NCBI GenBank assembly: GCA_035628505.1
Contig: DASPJR010000154.1
Coordinates: forward strand, 1 to 56,741
Length of the DNA: 56,741 nt
Source: DASPJR01 sp035628505
GTDB taxonomy: Bacteria; Planctomycetota; SZUA-567; H5-PLA8
Direction of reading: 5' to 3'
Shown here: piece after piece, positions 34,001 through 43,400 of the stretch
Layout: the number at the start of each line of letters is the position of its first letter
Numbering within the stretch: the stretch's first letter is position 1
Notes under the pieces: generated by a model
What the model was told of the DNA's origin: nothing
Databases searched by the model: none
The model's input: the letters and a program-made list of their open reading frames with translations, nothing else
Translations under genes and position numbers: made by a program

Positions 34001-34438
34001 AACCGGGAACGGCTGAATGTCGGGCGGGCAGGTGAAACCCGTTCCCACGTGAATTCGCGCGGCGGGCCAGGAGCGCAGAGCCAGCAACGCGAGCGGCGCA
34101 TGATCAGCGACGACGACGTCCGGCTTGATCTGCGCAAAGATCGCGCGCCATTCAGCGAGTGACTTTTCGAGCGCCTGACGGTCGCCGAATCCATGATGCT
34201 GAAGCAGCTCGCCGAAATTTTTGCATTCAACGGTAATTTCAGTTTCAACATGTGTGGTTCGCACGGCCTGCAGAACGGTGACATGAAGGTCTTTATAGAC
34301 GTCGCGTGCGCGTTCAACATCGGCTGCAGCGAAATAGACTTTATGGCCCAGGCCGCAAAGCCGGCGAAGCACTTCACGGTATGGAAGAAGATGGCCGAAC
34401 CCGGCCCCGAGTTCCCAGGCGAACAGGATGTTGGACAT
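31040..34438 (-). CDS. Glycosyltransferase-TPR-sulfotransferase fusion protein
   Basis: A 1132-residue protein with three parts. Residues 1-400 are a GT1/MGT-like glycosyltransferase (AWELGAGFGHLLPYREVL, PDVVVADHAPLALLAL, then the donor site VVLNGGHNTLVHFACAGKPM). Residues 413-850 are about a dozen TPR repeats (NNLGNVLREEGQLKEAKNEY type). Residues about 890-1132 are a sulfotransferase with the PAPS-binding loop PLFVLGLPRSGTTLVEQVL, as in TPR-linked sulfotransferases of planctomycetes. Residue 413 is a Met that looks like the natural start of a stand-alone TPR-sulfotransferase (MSDIQQALKLHKSGKLQEAA), preceded by a GGAG. The start at 34438 is chosen because MSNILFAWE matches the family start. 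It probably adds and sulfates sugars on a surface polymer or protein; this is inference. Confidence 0.9.
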   Translation of the reverse strand: MSNILFAWELGAGFGHLLPYREVLRRLCGLGHKVYFAAADVERARDVYKDLHVTVLQAVRTTHVETEITVECKNFGELLQHHGFGDRQALEKSLAEWRAIFAQIKPDVVVADHAPLALLALRSWPAARIHVGTGFTCPPDIQPFPVLRYWEKANQAELLALENRLLSTVNDVLRASGQSPLQRLGQLFAEVDAEVLSTLPELDHYRQRKGGRYWGTFTLYSGVEPVWPDKPGKKIFAYLKNVEKLPEFMRVLHESGMPTLLILDSVPPERIAGFSSETVRIEKNLLNLSQVSRSADIVVLNGGHNTLVHFACAGKPMLLFPILLEQFTACKALEDMGMALIADRDNPAEFTPKLAQVLNSETMVMKARQFAERYAQIRPEIQVEHFAALIDRLARTPLNPRRFERQQRSTPQMSDIQQALKLHKSGKLQEAAKMYQAVLEQDPLNVDALHLLGVSLIQRGAPEKAAGLIGRAIALRPNEPAFYNNQGEAFRFMGRFDQAAACYKQALRLNPRYADALNNLGLVLQNAGQHQEATRCFEGVLKLQPNSAMAHNNLGIALIHKGDRAGAAQEFRRAIEINPEYGEAHCNLGQVLLELNQSKEALTHCRRAVELCPNLPAAHNNLGNVLREEGQLKEAKNEYAQALQLNPNIALTCNNIGQALQEEGALGQAKSWYERALQLDPRSARVHTNYASLLSEDEQDEEAQRELELALQLDPSYAEAHTALAMLLKEKMQVPAAIEHYRRALQINPHMASAHCGMGDAYQEIGKLEEAQACFRESIRINPRLAGGYTMLATHLKGKIPDHEFKAMLELAEDPTLPRTRRAALLFGLAHTLDARGDYDKAGAYLAEANAIRKEEWEKRGKSYDPQDHAAHIDSIIATFTPEFFSRTQNFGVDSTRPLFVLGLPRSGTTLVEQVLASHSKIFGAGELRFTNQSLESIPSVLKLDKRPIDCMNDLTREAVQEVAGKHLEKLAAINASKPHIVDKMPDNYQHIGLILTLFPNAKIIHCRRELKDIAVSCWMTNFRQIRWACDQQHIAHRFQQYRRVMDHWRSVLGGRFLEVDYEQTVSNLEETAKKMISFIGLDWEESCLSFHKTDRPVRTASVTQVREPVHTRSVQRWKNYEKSLGTIFSAL

Positions 34439-34805
34439 GGTTGACGTGTAGCAGTTCGTAAAGACGGGTGCAAGCAAGATTGTGTTTGAGCCTGAAAATG
34501 CGGATGCTGATTCAAAAATTTTTAAAAAAGGAGATACACATTTGATGACAATTTATGATCTTCATTCGATGCACAGGTGCAAATACGATGACAAAATCTT
34601 TGCTGATTTCCCCCATTATTTAGATTGTTCAGTCCGCCTGCACGCATATACTCGCGCGAACACCTCAAAGAGTTCCGACACGGCTGAAGTCTGAGCTGTT
34701 TCGTGCCCGGCACATGTCGCTGCAGGTCTGCTGAGCGGTTGTGTGCACTCTGAGGGTGTGCTGTGTTCCGCTGAAACGATTCGGCTTTTTGACCGGAGAA
34801 ACCTT
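34439..34805. other. AT-rich divergent promoter region
   Basis: A 367-base gap between the fusion gene and the giant exoprotein gene, more AT-rich than the surroundings. It holds AAGGAG at 34528 followed by ATG 34545 and an open frame of 49 codons. The product has no recognisable feature, so I do not call it a gene. Confidence 0.5.
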
Positions 34806-37800
34806 ATGACGATCAGCCTCGACTCCCTGAAGAACAAAATGTTCCGCGGCCACAGCATGAAGCAGCTCCTGAAAAAGGTGCCGCTCGTTGTGGCCTTCTG
34901 GATGATGAGCCAGGCCGGCGACGTCGCCGCTCAGGACTTCACCCCAAACACGCTGGCTGACAGTATCACGCCTCTTCCGCCCGAACCGAACCCTCCGATC
35001 ATCAACACGCTGCGTGACGCGATCCTCGCGGCCAATCAATCAACGACTGACGACCGCATCGTTCTGCAGACGGGAGAATACGCTCTGTCGCTAATTGGAC
35101 GCGACGAAAATCTCGGCCGGACGGGTGACCTCGACATCACGCGCCCGAGCACCAGCGGCGTGCTGACCATTGAGGGCGTGGGACCCGGCACGGTCATCAA
35201 TGCCAATGAAATCGACCGCGTCTTCCACATCACCAGCGGCGCCAAGGTCACCTTCAAGAATCTGAAGATCGTGGGCGGCTACGCGACGGACAATGGCGCA
35301 AATACCACTGTACCTCCTGCACCTGGAGGAAGCAGCGTTGGCGGCGGCATTCTCAGCACAGACGGGGCGCTGACGTTCGATAACGTGATTATCGAAAACA
35401 ACACCGCAAGTGGTCGAAGCGGCAGTATCACTTCTTCTAGCGCTGGCACTAACGGCGGCGATGCGTACGGAGGCGGAATTTACGCTGAGGGCGGTTCTGT
35501 GACCTTCAGCGGAACCGGCTCAACGGTCCGCTTGAATTACGCATATGGCGGAAACGGCGCCGACGCTGCCTACAGGGGCTCGACTTCAGGCGCTTCAGGC
35601 GGCAATGGCGGCTCGGCTATTGGCGGCGGACTCTTCGTTCAGAGTTCTACACTGGTTGGCACGAATCTCACTGTCGTAGATAACCTGGCCCAAGGTGGCG
35701 GCGGCGGACGCGGTGCAGATGGTGGCGCCTCCTCTAGCACCGACACAATAGGAACCAGCACCCCCTCATCCTATACAACCACCTTTTATTATGCCTACGC
35801 CGGTGGACGTGGCGGCTCTGGCGGCTCGGCAATGGGTGCGGGCATTTTCGCGCAAGGAAAAGGTGGCACACTTAACCTGACGGCCTCCGATATTTCTTCG
35901 AACACAAATTACGCTGGGCAGGGCGGACGAGGCGGGGACGGTGGAGCCAGTGGCTCGGCCGGCGGGGCCGGCGGGAATGCCGGTTTTAGCGGAGGTGCAA
36001 GGGGCGGTGGTCTCTATGTTTCCGGACTGGACGTCACACTCGACGGCACAACGGTAAGCGGCAACAGCAATGTCGGAGCTGCACCAATTCCAGGTGGCAC
36101 GGGTTTCCGCGATGAAGACGGCGGGCGCGGTAGTTCAAACTCCCCTGTGCTCGGCGGCGGCATTTTTGCTGTCTACGGCGAACTGAATTTGAACTCGGTT
36201 CTGGTAGACGACAACACGCAGACTGCCGGTTCCGGCGGCAACGGCGGAAACAATCCGACAAGTGGCTGGACCGGTCAGGGTGGCACCGGAGGCTATGCGG
36301 CAGGCGGCGGCATCTACGCTCGCCTCGCGCCAATTACTCTCAGCGGGACATCCAGTGTTTCGCGGAATCAGAACACGGGAGGCAACAGTGCTCCCGGCGA
36401 AGGCTCCTGGAGGCGCTTTGCGTCGAAGGCCAAATTCTCCTCCTCCAGTTCGAGCCTTATCTTCTTCCCCGGTGACGCGGTTGGCGCTGGAATCTACGTT
36501 TCGGGTGCCGGTTTTGATGCAGGCTCGGCCACCTCACTGACACTGAACCAGAATTCGAACACTGGCGGCCGGGGTTCCGATGGGCTGGGCGGAAGTTCCA
36601 GCTCTTCGCCGAGCGTTTACCAGACAGCTTCGAGCGGCGTGCCGGGCGGCGATGGCGGTCACGCGGCAGGCGCCGGCATGTTCGTCTATAACTCGACTTT
36701 CGTTGCGAGCAACCTGGTGGTCACGAAGAACACCAATGCGGGCGGCGACGGCGGCAACGGGGAATACGGCACTTCCGACGGCGGCAATGGCGGAGATGGC
36801 GGTTCCGCGACGGGTGCGGGCTTGTACATCGGCTATACGCCAACTGTGACTCTGACCAATTCCACAATCTCCGAGAACACCAATACGGGTGGAAAGGGCG
36901 GAGCTGGTGGATCAGGCTCGTCCGGCGGCAATGGCGGATCGGGCGGAGACAGCTTTGGCGGAGGTCTGTTCATCCAGGTTTCGGGACAATTCCCGATTAC
37001 CCTGGACGCATCGATTACGCAGACGACAGTCGCATCCAATCAGAATCGCGGCGGAATTGGCGGGACCGGCGGAAAAGCCGACCCCTTTTCCACAAGCGGT
37101 AGTGGCGGCCGGGGCGGAAGCGGCGGTGAAGCTATCGGAGGGGGCGTTTACGTTTCAGGTAATTTCACCGGCGGTGCGGTTGCATTCAACAATGGAACTG
37201 TCGCCGGGAATTCCAACATCGGCGGCGCTGGTGGTATCGGAGGCGATGCACCAAGCTCGGTAGGCAGCGGCGGCAATGCCAGCAATGTTCTGGGTGGCGG
37301 AATCTACACGCAATTTGTAGATGTCGCGCTGAACGCCACGCTTGTCGATTCAAATACGCAAACGGCGGGTAATGGCGGCGCCGGCGGCGTCACCTCGTCC
37401 TCCATGCGTGTGGGAAGCGGCGGGCGCGGAGGAGATGCGTATGGCGGCGGAGCCTACTGTTACGGTGGCAGCGTAACCGTTTCGGGTACCACCGGCATTA
37501 CGAACAACAGCAACACGGGTGGCAGCGGCGGTGTGAATTCCCGGGGTGGAGACGCTTACGGCGGCGGTCTCGGCCTTGGCTATGACACGCCTCTGGTCTC
37601 CGATACAGCCGTGCTGACCGTCCAAGGCAATCGCAATGCCGGCGGAAAGGGAGGCAATGGAGGATCGGAAGGGGGCTCGAGCAGGGGGAACGGTGCTAGC
37701 GGCGGAGAGGCGATCGGAGGAGGCATTTTTGCAGACTATAACGCGGCCATAACCGCTGCAAACCTGACCCTGGTCTCGAATTCAAACGTCGGCGGCGATG

Positions 37801-40262
37801 GCGGAAACGGCCAGAATGCTGGACCGTTCGCCGCTGGCGGTAGTGGCGGATTTGGCGGGCAGGCAAGCGGCGGAGGTATCTACAGCTACGACACAGTTAC
37901 GTTAAGCGCGTCAGTCGTTTCGAATAACTCGAATACTGGCGGCAAGGGCGGCACGGGCGGCAACGGCGGCGATGCCACTACTACTGGTTTGGCGGGCCCC
38001 GGCGGGAGAGGTGGAAATGGAGGCTACACGATTGGAGCCGGCATTTTTGCTTCATACGGTGGTGCGATTTCCATGAGCACCATCTCCGGCAACACCCAGA
38101 CTGCCGGACATGGCGGCACCGGCGGCAATGGCGGCATTCTGGCCCCGGCAACACCGGCCGCGGGCGGCGTGGGAGGCAGCGGCGGTTCTGCGGACGGCGC
38201 GGGGCTGGAAATCGGGTCGTCGGCAGAGTCCTTCAGCCTTTCGAACAGCACCCTCTCAGGTAACTCAGGCACTGGTGGAAACGGCGGTGCCGGCGGCATG
38301 GGCTCAATCCAGGCCGGTGGAGGCTACGGTGGTTCGAGCAATGGCGGCGGCATAGCGAACTATGCTGCGGCTCTGGTGATCCGCAGCAGCACAATTTCTG
38401 GCAACCGCCTCTTCAGTGGAAGCGCCGGACCGGGAGATCCCAACAGTCCGTTTGATGGTGGCGCCGGAAGCGCGACCGGTGGCGGCGTGCTCTCTGCCAA
38501 CAACAACTTTGGCACGTCTGTAGTGGTCGCGAACAGTACCATCGTTCGCAACACGGTCTCCATCGGTACTGCTACGGGACTGGGCACTGGCGGCTTTGCC
38601 GGCGCTGGTGGCGCGCATCTGTTTGCGTATGGCGGACCGGTCCGAGTCATCAGCACGATCGTCGCCGAGAACCTCTCGGCGGGCACGCCCAACGACAGCA
38701 CGATGCAGCTTGACGCGCAGTCACTCAACAATCTCATCGGCGAAGGCACGAATCTGACCGGCACGATCGATGCCAGCAACCAGGTCGGCACCGCGGCCTC
38801 GCCGCTCGATCCGAAGCTCGACATCCTCGACGATCACGGCGGCCCGACTGAGACGCACGCGCTGCTGGCCGGCAGCCCAGCGTTTGAAAAAGGTCTGGCC
38901 AACGGCGAGACGCTCGACCAGCGCGGCACCGGTTTCGCGCGCGTCGTCGGCACGGCAGCGGACGTCGGAGCGTTTGAAAATAATGCTCCTACGAGCAACC
39001 CAGGCGCGCCGTACACCATCAGCGAACTGCAGGCGCTCACGCTGGATGGTTCGGGTTCAGTCGACCCCGACAACAATGCGCTTACATATAGCTGGGACAT
39101 CAACGGCGACGGTACGTTCGGCGATGCGACGGGGATCAATCCGACGCTGACCGTCGCGCAGCTCGCGGCGCTAGGTATCAGCGATGGCCCGGCGACCTTT
39201 AATGTCGTGCTGCAGGTCAGCGATGGACTGTTTACCTCGACACCGGTGCAGACTACCCTGCGCATCAACAATGCTGCGCCAGTTGTGGCGATCAATGCTC
39301 CGGCAACAGGCCAGGCTGGAACGGCTATCGACCTGACGCAGACGACAACGGATGTGCCGGCCGACCTGACGACCATGACCTACACCTGGACGGTTTCGCG
39401 CAATGGAACCGTGGTTTTCAACGGCAGCGGCGCGAGTTTCAGCTTCACGCCGGCGATGGGTGGAACGTACGAAGTGACGGTCACGGCGACCGATAAGGAC
39501 GGCGGCGTCGGAACTGATACCAAGAGCATCACCGTTGCGAACGTGCCGCCGGTCATCACCAGCACGCCGAACATAACGCCGATCAATCCCGTCACGGGCG
39601 AAGTCATCACGATCAACGTGCCGACAACGGATGCTGAAGGCGATCCGCTGACCTACACTTTCGACTGGGGCGATGGAACAATTGAAACTACCGGCCAGCA
39701 TGCGTACACCACGCCGGGAACGTACACGGTGACTATTACCGTGTTCGATGGCACAAGCACCACGACGACGACGATCACAGTGACCGTCGGCGCGGCAGCG
39801 AAGCCCGCAGAGTTCGTCCCCTTCAACTTGATTCGCTTGAAGGGCGGCCTGAACTTCCTGCACACCGGCCAGGATCTGGTGCGCATCACATGCGACCTGC
39901 CGAACGCGAAGGATCTGAAGGTCGCAGGCCAGAAGATCACACTAGACATCGGCGGGGCCAAGGCCACGTTCACGCTCAACGATCGCGGCCTCTCGCGCGA
40001 GAAGCTGAAAGATCACGGCGGCAGCGTCTCGGCAAGGGCCAAGCGCAACGGCAGTCGCCGTCTGTTCTTCAGCATGCTTGGCAGCTGGCAGCAGCACTGG
40101 AAGGATGAAAAGGTGGAAGTGCCCAGCGGCAATAAGCAGGTCCCGACCACGATGCCGGTGCGCATTACCATCGACGGCAAGACTTACGGTGGCGACGTAA
40201 AGATCTTCCTTTCGCCGCACGAAGGCGCGGTCTGGATCTTCGACAACAAGTTCAAGCGCTAA
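34806..40262 (+). CDS. Giant Gly-rich beta-helix exoprotein with PKD domains, 1818 aa
   Basis: A secreted or surface protein. ATG 34806 has a GGAG site upstream; a long signal region ends near AQAGDVAAQ-like residues at about 38. Residues 60-130 carry the CSLREA-like start found in beta-helix proteins (INTLRDAILAANQS). Residues about 130-1340 are a long right-handed beta-helix made of Gly/Asn/Ser-rich blocks (GGNGGSGG, then GGGIF or GAGIY, then TLSNST-like rungs), repeated some 15 times. Three PKD-type domains follow (about 1393-1480, 1489-1577 and 1579-1660; WDINGDGTFGD, FDWGDGTIE), and a unique carboxyl domain of about 150 residues (DIGGAKATFTLNDRG). There is no sorting motif I recognise. 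It has its own strong terminator at 40295. Confidence 0.9.
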   Translation: MTISLDSLKNKMFRGHSMKQLLKKVPLVVAFWMMSQAGDVAAQDFTPNTLADSITPLPPEPNPPIINTLRDAILAANQSTTDDRIVLQTGEYALSLIGRDENLGRTGDLDITRPSTSGVLTIEGVGPGTVINANEIDRVFHITSGAKVTFKNLKIVGGYATDNGANTTVPPAPGGSSVGGGILSTDGALTFDNVIIENNTASGRSGSITSSSAGTNGGDAYGGGIYAEGGSVTFSGTGSTVRLNYAYGGNGADAAYRGSTSGASGGNGGSAIGGGLFVQSSTLVGTNLTVVDNLAQGGGGGRGADGGASSSTDTIGTSTPSSYTTTFYYAYAGGRGGSGGSAMGAGIFAQGKGGTLNLTASDISSNTNYAGQGGRGGDGGASGSAGGAGGNAGFSGGARGGGLYVSGLDVTLDGTTVSGNSNVGAAPIPGGTGFRDEDGGRGSSNSPVLGGGIFAVYGELNLNSVLVDDNTQTAGSGGNGGNNPTSGWTGQGGTGGYAAGGGIYARLAPITLSGTSSVSRNQNTGGNSAPGEGSWRRFASKAKFSSSSSSLIFFPGDAVGAGIYVSGAGFDAGSATSLTLNQNSNTGGRGSDGLGGSSSSSPSVYQTASSGVPGGDGGHAAGAGMFVYNSTFVASNLVVTKNTNAGGDGGNGEYGTSDGGNGGDGGSATGAGLYIGYTPTVTLTNSTISENTNTGGKGGAGGSGSSGGNGGSGGDSFGGGLFIQVSGQFPITLDASITQTTVASNQNRGGIGGTGGKADPFSTSGSGGRGGSGGEAIGGGVYVSGNFTGGAVAFNNGTVAGNSNIGGAGGIGGDAPSSVGSGGNASNVLGGGIYTQFVDVALNATLVDSNTQTAGNGGAGGVTSSSMRVGSGGRGGDAYGGGAYCYGGSVTVSGTTGITNNSNTGGSGGVNSRGGDAYGGGLGLGYDTPLVSDTAVLTVQGNRNAGGKGGNGGSEGGSSRGNGASGGEAIGGGIFADYNAAITAANLTLVSNSNVGGDGGNGQNAGPFAAGGSGGFGGQASGGGIYSYDTVTLSASVVSNNSNTGGKGGTGGNGGDATTTGLAGPGGRGGNGGYTIGAGIFASYGGAISMSTISGNTQTAGHGGTGGNGGILAPATPAAGGVGGSGGSADGAGLEIGSSAESFSLSNSTLSGNSGTGGNGGAGGMGSIQAGGGYGGSSNGGGIANYAAALVIRSSTISGNRLFSGSAGPGDPNSPFDGGAGSATGGGVLSANNNFGTSVVVANSTIVRNTVSIGTATGLGTGGFAGAGGAHLFAYGGPVRVISTIVAENLSAGTPNDSTMQLDAQSLNNLIGEGTNLTGTIDASNQVGTAASPLDPKLDILDDHGGPTETHALLAGSPAFEKGLANGETLDQRGTGFARVVGTAADVGAFENNAPTSNPGAPYTISELQALTLDGSGSVDPDNNALTYSWDINGDGTFGDATGINPTLTVAQLAALGISDGPATFNVVLQVSDGLFTSTPVQTTLRINNAAPVVAINAPATGQAGTAIDLTQTTTDVPADLTTMTYTWTVSRNGTVVFNGSGASFSFTPAMGGTYEVTVTATDKDGGVGTDTKSITVANVPPVITSTPNITPINPVTGEVITINVPTTDAEGDPLTYTFDWGDGTIETTGQHAYTTPGTYTVTITVFDGTSTTTTTITVTVGAAAKPAEFVPFNLIRLKGGLNFLHTGQDLVRITCDLPNAKDLKVAGQKITLDIGGAKATFTLNDRGLSREKLKDHGGSVSARAKRNGSRRLFFSMLGSWQQHWKDEKVEVPSGNKQVPTTMPVRITIDGKTYGGDVKIFLSPHEGAVWIFDNKFKR

Positions 40263-40266
40263 CTGC

Positions 40267-40293
40267 GGTGATTGGTGATTGGTGGTTGGTTAA
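40267..40293. repeat. Period-7 array, GTGATTG family
   Basis: GTGATTG, GTGATTG, GTGGTTG, GTTAAC in a row, each step 7 bases. It stands between the stop of the exoprotein gene and its terminator. It is one arm only. Confidence 0.7.
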
Positions 40294-40294
40294 C

Positions 40295-40324
40295 AAAGAG
40301 CCCGGCTTCCAAGCCGGGCTCTTT
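40295..40324. terminator. Strong bidirectional Rho-independent terminator
   Basis: A perfect 14-base stem, AAAGAGCCCGGCTT with AAGCCGGGCTCTTT, around a 2-base CC turn. It has A-run and T-run on the two sides, so it can stop both the exoprotein transcript and the convergent DUF885 transcript. Confidence 0.88.
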
Positions 40325-40370
40325 CGTTCAGGCAGGATGCTGCTGACTCAATTCCAAATAAAGCTCCGTG

Positions 40371-40408
40371 GCCTCCGCGCTCTCCGTGCCTCCGTGTTGA
40401 AGACGTTT
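40371..40408. repeat. Single arm of the CACAGAG/CACGGAG family
   Basis: Read in complement it starts AAAACGTCTTCAACACGGAG and continues with CACGGAG and GCGCGGAG units about 9 bases apart, which is the arm sequence of the 14184-14388 element. No second arm is present. It abuts the stop of the DUF885 gene. Confidence 0.75.
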
Positions 40409-40411
40409 TTT

Positions 40412-42244
40412 TTATTGCGCAGGCGGGGCTTCGAATTTCCACTGCGCCTTGCTCTCGCGCGTGAGCGGTACGTTCAGCAGCGTCGCGCGGATCGCTTCAA
40501 TTGCAACCGGTCCGCAGCGCAGGACGGCGTCGTGGAATTCCTTTTCCTTCATCCGCCCGCCGCCAATGATTTCACGGGCCAGCGCGCGAAGCTGCAGGCC
40601 GCCGATCATGTAGCCGCACTGGTACAGCGGCGGGTAATCGCCGCTGATGAAGCGCCGCACTTCGCTGGTCGCGCCAAACGATTCATGTCCAACGCGCTCG
40701 ACGAGAAACTCGACCATCTGCTGGGGCGTCATCGGTCCGAGGTGGAATTTCAATGACACAATAATGCGTGCCGCGCGATGCATGCGCCAGAAGAGCATGC
40801 CCACTTTGTCTTCAGGTGAGCGCGCGAATCCCTTGTCCCAGAGCGCCATCTCCCAGTAGAGCGCCCAGCCTTCGACAAAAAAAGAGGTCCGAAAAACACC
40901 GCGGTACTGGCGGTGGCGCTGCGCAAAGAAGCTCTGCAGATGATGGCCTGGAATCAGTTCGTGCGCCGTGACGATGCGCGTGAAGTGCTTGTTGTTGCCG
41001 CGCATGCTCATCAGCTTGTCGGTGTGTTTCATGTCCTCTTTGGCGTACGCCGCAAGGATATGCATGCCGCCGTACGCCGCGTAGGGGATGTTCTTCTGGG
41101 CGTCGAGGGAGAGCATGGAAATTCGCCAGGTTTCCTCGCAGAGCGCCGGAACGGTCACGAGGTCGTTCTTCTTGACGAACGCGATAGCGTCTGCGGCCTG
41201 CTGAGCGATGTACGTGTCCTGCGTGCCGGGCGGAACGTAGAGGGTTTTAACTTTCGCCAGCGCGGCCTTCCAGTCATCGCCCAGGCCCATTTCGCGCGCG
41301 GTCTCCTTCATGCGCGCCTCGCACCAGGCAAACTCGCGCTCGCCGATCGCCAGCAGCTCGGCCGCGCTGTACGGAATCTGCTCGACCGCCAGATCGCGTT
41401 CCAGGCCTTCCGCGCCAATGTCTTCGCCCAGCAGCGGGTCGTCGTCTTTGCCCTTCTGCCCGGCGAGCTCCTCGCGCAGGTATTTCATGTACTCGTCGAG
41501 CGCCTTGTCCGTTTCTTCGAAGGGCTTCTTCATCCACCAGGAGAAGTCCGGCTGGTAGCCGAGGTAGAAGTCGTACCAGGTCTTGAGCGTCTTGCGGATG
41601 TCCTCAGTGGCTTTCGCGGCTCGTCTCGCGAGGAGCGGTGTCAGCGCGATGGGCGGGCCGTCATCTTTCTTCGCCTCGGCCCTGGCCTCGTCTTTTTTCT
41701 CGGCTTCCTTTTCCTTCTCCTTTTCTTTTTCCTTGTCCTTCTCTTTGTCTTTCTTGCGGCCTTTCTCGAGGCGCTCACGGAGTTTCTTTATCTGCTCGGG
41801 AAAGGCAGAGAGCGTTGTTGCGGCTGCGGCCGTATCGAGGGGCTGCATGCGCCAGCGCGTGCGTTCCAGTTCCTGGATCGGCGCGCGGAACGGCAGCAAT
41901 TCGTCGATCTGCGCCAGCCGGCTGCGTTCCTGAGCCAGGCGCGAAAGCTCGTATTCCAGCCGCGTGCGAAGCAGCACGTAATCCACGCGGCCATGCTGGT
42001 TCAGCGCGCCAAAATCCACAGCGCCCAGCTTCTCCTGCCAGGACTTATAAAGACTGTCCATGCGGTCATAGCGCACCGGCGACCACGGCAGCTCGTAGAA
42101 CTGAGACACTCCGCTGCGCTCTGTTTCGTACTGGCGGATGAAGTCGGAAAGCTCCGCGCCATTATGCGGAGCATCCTGGCAGCGCGCGAACGCCGCGGTG
42201 ATCAGTAGGAGCAGTGCGAAAAAAGAGCGGGGCATAGGAGGCAT
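40412..42244 (-). CDS. DUF885 family zinc metallopeptidase-like lipoprotein or exported protein
   Basis: A 610-residue protein with a signal peptide (PRSFFALLLLITAAFARC). DUF885 proteins are M3/M32-like peptidases; the zinc motif here is H428-E429-L-I-P-G-H434-H435, with the third ligand region in EGWALYWE (E458). An unusual insert at about 161-194 is made almost only of Lys, Glu and Asp (KDKEKEKEKE type) and is coded by a pyrimidine-rich tract at 41690-41757. It lies between the first helical part and the catalytic part. The start may be ATG 42244 or 42235. It is a monocistronic gene, convergent with the exoprotein gene, and shares the terminator at 40295. Confidence 0.88.
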   Translation of the reverse strand: MPPMPRSFFALLLLITAAFARCQDAPHNGAELSDFIRQYETERSGVSQFYELPWSPVRYDRMDSLYKSWQEKLGAVDFGALNQHGRVDYVLLRTRLEYELSRLAQERSRLAQIDELLPFRAPIQELERTRWRMQPLDTAAAATTLSAFPEQIKKLRERLEKGRKKDKEKDKEKEKEKEKEAEKKDEARAEAKKDDGPPIALTPLLARRAAKATEDIRKTLKTWYDFYLGYQPDFSWWMKKPFEETDKALDEYMKYLREELAGQKGKDDDPLLGEDIGAEGLERDLAVEQIPYSAAELLAIGEREFAWCEARMKETAREMGLGDDWKAALAKVKTLYVPPGTQDTYIAQQAADAIAFVKKNDLVTVPALCEETWRISMLSLDAQKNIPYAAYGGMHILAAYAKEDMKHTDKLMSMRGNNKHFTRIVTAHELIPGHHLQSFFAQRHRQYRGVFRTSFFVEGWALYWEMALWDKGFARSPEDKVGMLFWRMHRAARIIVSLKFHLGPMTPQQMVEFLVERVGHESFGATSEVRRFISGDYPPLYQCGYMIGGLQLRALAREIIGGGRMKEKEFHDAVLRCGPVAIEAIRATLLNVPLTRESKAQWKFEAPPAQ

Positions 42245-42316
42245 CCTGGTCCAACGACGCGACTAGGATGCGCTCAGATGCCCCGCAGGACAAGCAGAAA
42301 TGATCTTCCGGGACGC

Positions 42317-43363
<1,047 letters not shown>

Positions 43364-43400
43364 GCAGCCCTTTCTTTAAAGAGTCGATTGCCGGCTTTCT

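Noticed and set aside
34545..34694. A 49-codon frame after an AAGGAG site
   Set aside because: The spacing is long (11 bases), there is no motif, and it lies in an AT-rich promoter region; not enough support for a gene.
35400..38700. Long minus- and plus-strand frames inside the Gly-rich gene
   Set aside because: They are shadows created by GGC/GGN-rich repeats; the main frame has a ribosome site, signal sequence and domain structure throughout.
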